NCBI GenBank assembly: GCA_903917505.1
Contig: CAIXAY010000065.1
Coordinates: 1-26,881, forward strand
Direction of reading: 5' to 3'
DNA from: an uncultured beta proteobacterium
Lineage (GTDB): Bacteria; Pseudomonadota; Gammaproteobacteria; Burkholderiales; Rhodocyclaceae
DNA: 26,881 nucleotides
In this document: positions 25,150 to 26,881 of the stretch, piece by piece
Numbering within the stretch: the stretch's first letter is position 1
Layout: each line of letters starts with the position of its first letter
Position numbers and translations under genes: made by a program
The notes under the pieces: model-generated
Databases searched by the model: none
Told to the model about the DNA's origin: nothing
Seen by the model: only the letters and a program-made list of their open reading frames with translations

Positions 25150-25932
25150 CTATTTCTTGACGGCCGGCGTGGCGGGTTCCAGTCCCTGCTTCTTGATGAC
25201 CGGATAAGCCGATTCGGACGTCAGAAACTTGATCAGTTGCTGGCCCGCGGCCGGCTCCTTCGATGCCTTGGCGACGCCGACGGAGAAGACCGTCACCTTC
25301 TGATACGGCTCCGGGATGGTGCCGACAAAATCGACGCCGGGAACCGGCAGCAACTCGCTGACCTGCTGGAAGCCGATCTCGACATCACCGCGCGCGACCC
25401 AGGTGGCGACGCGATCCTTCACGACCTCGGTGGCCTTGCGCATGACCGGCTGGTCAGCCCCGCCGATCAGCGGAAAAACATTCTTGGACAGATACACGCC
25501 GCTGGCGCTGGCCGAATAGCCGATCGACTTTGCGTCGAGCAGGGTTTTTTCGAAGGCTGCTTTGGTGCTGATGTCCGGTTTCGGTTGGCCGGCCTTGACC
25601 ACCATGCCGATCTTCGAATTGACGAGGTCGACGCGGCTTTTCGGCACGGCGAATCCCTGGTCGATCAGCTTGTCGAGTTCGGTGTCGGCCATCATCAGCA
25701 GGTCGGCGGCTTCGCCGCGCTGTATGCGTGCGGGAATGGCCGTCGGCGACGAGCCCATGGAAGAACCGGAGATCAGCACCACCTTGTGGCCGGTTTCCTT
25801 TTCAAAAAGCGGCGCGAGTTCTTCCATGGCTGAGAACAAGCCGCCGGAACTCATGACAATGACGTCAGCCGCCAGGGCGCTGGCGCCCGAAAACACGAAA
25901 GCCAGCAAGCTTAACCTGAGTAAGAATTTCAT
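25150..25932 (-). CDS. ModA-like extracellular substrate-binding protein (orphan)
   Basis: Periplasmic binding protein of the ModA/type-2 fold, 260 residues, with a clear signal peptide (1-22, ending ALAA). Family landmarks are VIVMSSGGLFSAMEELAPLFEKETGH, LISGSSMGSSPTAIPARIQRGE, ADLLMMADTELDKLIDQG and the C-terminal FLTSESAYPVIKKQGLEP. The anion-site serine positions seem altered and the usual C-terminal tyrosine motif is replaced by IGFQQVSELL, so molybdate specificity is doubtful. No modB or modC gene lies nearby. It is 51 bp downstream of acnA on the same strand and may be co-transcribed. Only a weak ribosome site (GATGAGA) precedes the start. The ligand is unknown. Confidence 0.83.
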   Translation of the reverse strand: MKFLLRLSLLAFVFSGASALAADVIVMSSGGLFSAMEELAPLFEKETGHKVVLISGSSMGSSPTAIPARIQRGEAADLLMMADTELDKLIDQGFAVPKSRVDLVNSKIGMVVKAGQPKPDISTKAAFEKTLLDAKSIGYSASASGVYLSKNVFPLIGGADQPVMRKATEVVKDRVATWVARGDVEIGFQQVSELLPVPGVDFVGTIPEPYQKVTVFSVGVAKASKEPAAGQQLIKFLTSESAYPVIKKQGLEPATPAVKK

Positions 25933-25983
25933 TTTTTTAAGATCTCATCAAGGTTGAAGAAGCGAAGAAGAAGCAGACGATAT

Positions 25984-26881
25984 TTACGCTGTGGAAGGCT
26001 CCCCGTCAAGCAACTGATCGAGCACGTAGGGCAGAATCCCGCCGTGGCGGAAATATTCGATCTCGATGGGCGTGTCGATGCGGCACAGGACCGGCCGCTC
26101 GACGCGTTCGCCGTTGCTGCGCGTGATCACCAGGGTGAGCGTTTGCTGCACCGCAAGCCCGGCGGCGATGCCGATGATGTCGAATTGCTCGTCGCCGCGC
26201 AGGGCCAGCGACTTGGCGCTGTCGTCGCCGGTGAATTGCAGCGGCAGCACGCCCATGCCGACCAGGTTGGCGCGATGGATGCGCTCGTAGCTGCGCACGA
26301 CGACGGCGCGCACGCCGAGCAGGCGGGTGCCCTTGGCCGCCCAGTCGCGCGATGAGCCGGTGCCATACTCCTCGCCGGCGAAGACGATGGTCGGAACGCC
26401 GCGCTGCTGGTAGGCTGTGGCCGCGTCGAAGACCGTCGTCTGCTTTCCGTCGAGCAGGGTGAAGCCGCCCTGCGGCTGCCGCCCTTCGGCATCGAGCGGC
26501 AGCATCAGGTTGCGGATGCGCACGTTGGCGAAAGTGCCGCGCATCATGATTTCGTGATTGCCGCGGCGCGAACCGTAGGAGTTGAAATCTTTGCGCTCCA
26601 CCCCTTGCGCGCGCAGCCATTGGCCGGCCGGCGAGCTTTCGCTGAACGAAGCGGCGGGCGAAATGTGGTCGGTGGTCACCGAGTCGCCGAGGATCAGCAG
26701 CGCGCGCGCGCCGCGGATGTCGCCGGCCTCGATGTCCGGCAGTTCGAGGAAGGGCGGGCAGGCGATGTAGGTCGACGCCGGCCAGTCGTAGACCTCGCCG
26801 CTCGGCGCGGGCACGGCATTCCACAGGTCGTTGCCGCTGGTGAAATCGCCGTAGCGCCGCTTGAAGGTCGCCGGGTCGAGC
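25984..26881 (-). CDS. acnA: Aconitate hydratase A, C-terminal part (5'-truncated by the window edge)
   Basis: TCA-cycle enzyme interconverting citrate and isocitrate through a 4Fe-4S cluster. About 298 residues of the C-terminal portion are visible, and the frame stays open to the right edge ([23 protein letters not shown]). Hallmarks are [33 protein letters not shown], and the swivel-domain active-site loop [13 protein letters not shown] with its catalytic serine and arginine. [16 protein letters not shown] and the C-terminal [12 protein letters not shown] then follow. The cluster cysteines lie in the missing N-terminal part. The motifs match AcnA/IRP-type aconitase rather than AcnB. The related PrpD-linked AcnD type is a less likely alternative. 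Confidence 0.93.
   Translation of the reverse strand, partial: LDPATFKRRYGDFTSGNDLWNAVPAPSGEVYDWPASTYIACPPFLELPDIEAGDIRGARALLILGDSVTTDHISPAASFSESSPAGQWLRAQGVERKDFNSYGSRRGNHEIMMRGTFANVRIRNLMLPLDAEGRQPQGGFTLLDGKQTTVFDAATAYQQRGVPTIVFAGEEYGTGSSRDWAAKGTRLLGVRAVVVRSYERIHRANLVGMGVLPLQFTGDDSAKSLALRGDEQFDIIGIAAGLAVQQTLTLVITRSNGERVERPVLCRIDTPIEIEYFRHGGILPYVLDQLLDGEPSTA

Overview
The window is GC-rich, densely coded DNA from a Gram-negative bacterium. The gene content (RNase G, an Aer-like receptor, a hemerythrin-GGDEF protein, the azoreductase/pirin/LysR trio, AcnA and two-partner secretion) and protein style suggest a betaproteobacterium, possibly Rhodocyclales or Burkholderiales. That placement is inference; no rRNA or other marker gene is present. 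Both ends cut genes: RNase G lacks its N-terminus at the left edge, and aconitase A lacks its N-terminal part at the right edge.

Left region (1-8124). After RNase G come an Aer-type PAS chemoreceptor and a bacteriohemerythrin-diguanylate cyclase, a compact oxygen/redox sensing pair feeding chemotaxis and c-di-GMP. These are followed by a Tat-type exported dienelactone hydrolase, an NlpC/P60 lipoprotein, a small exported CxxC protein on the minus strand, an orphan family-3 solute-binding protein and an HpcH/HpaI aldolase.

Middle region (8185-12464). A LysR regulator is divergent from an azoR-pirin operon. A perfect 16-bp palindrome covers the LysR start codon and is the likely operator, so this looks like a quinone/azo or electrophile-responsive module. 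An alpha/beta hydrolase and a DUF4124-like exported protein follow.

Right region (12465-25096). This is the most distinctive part: a two-partner secretion locus of about 12 kb. It has a giant filamentous-haemagglutinin-like TpsA exoprotein (about 3,083 residues if restored), then a periplasmic or secreted protein with two FecR domains, then the TpsB outer-membrane pore. The three genes are tightly packed (1-nt overlap, then 5-nt gap) and presumably form one transcript. The tpsA gene carries a one-base deletion near 13609 that separates the signal peptide and secretion domain from the rest. Its distal half holds exact-length tandem repeats (93 and 159 bp) within a Gly/Ser-rich beta-coil repeat array. 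Its few cysteines are nearly all in close pairs.

Far right (25150-26881, minus strand). An orphan ModA-like binding protein lies downstream of acnA.
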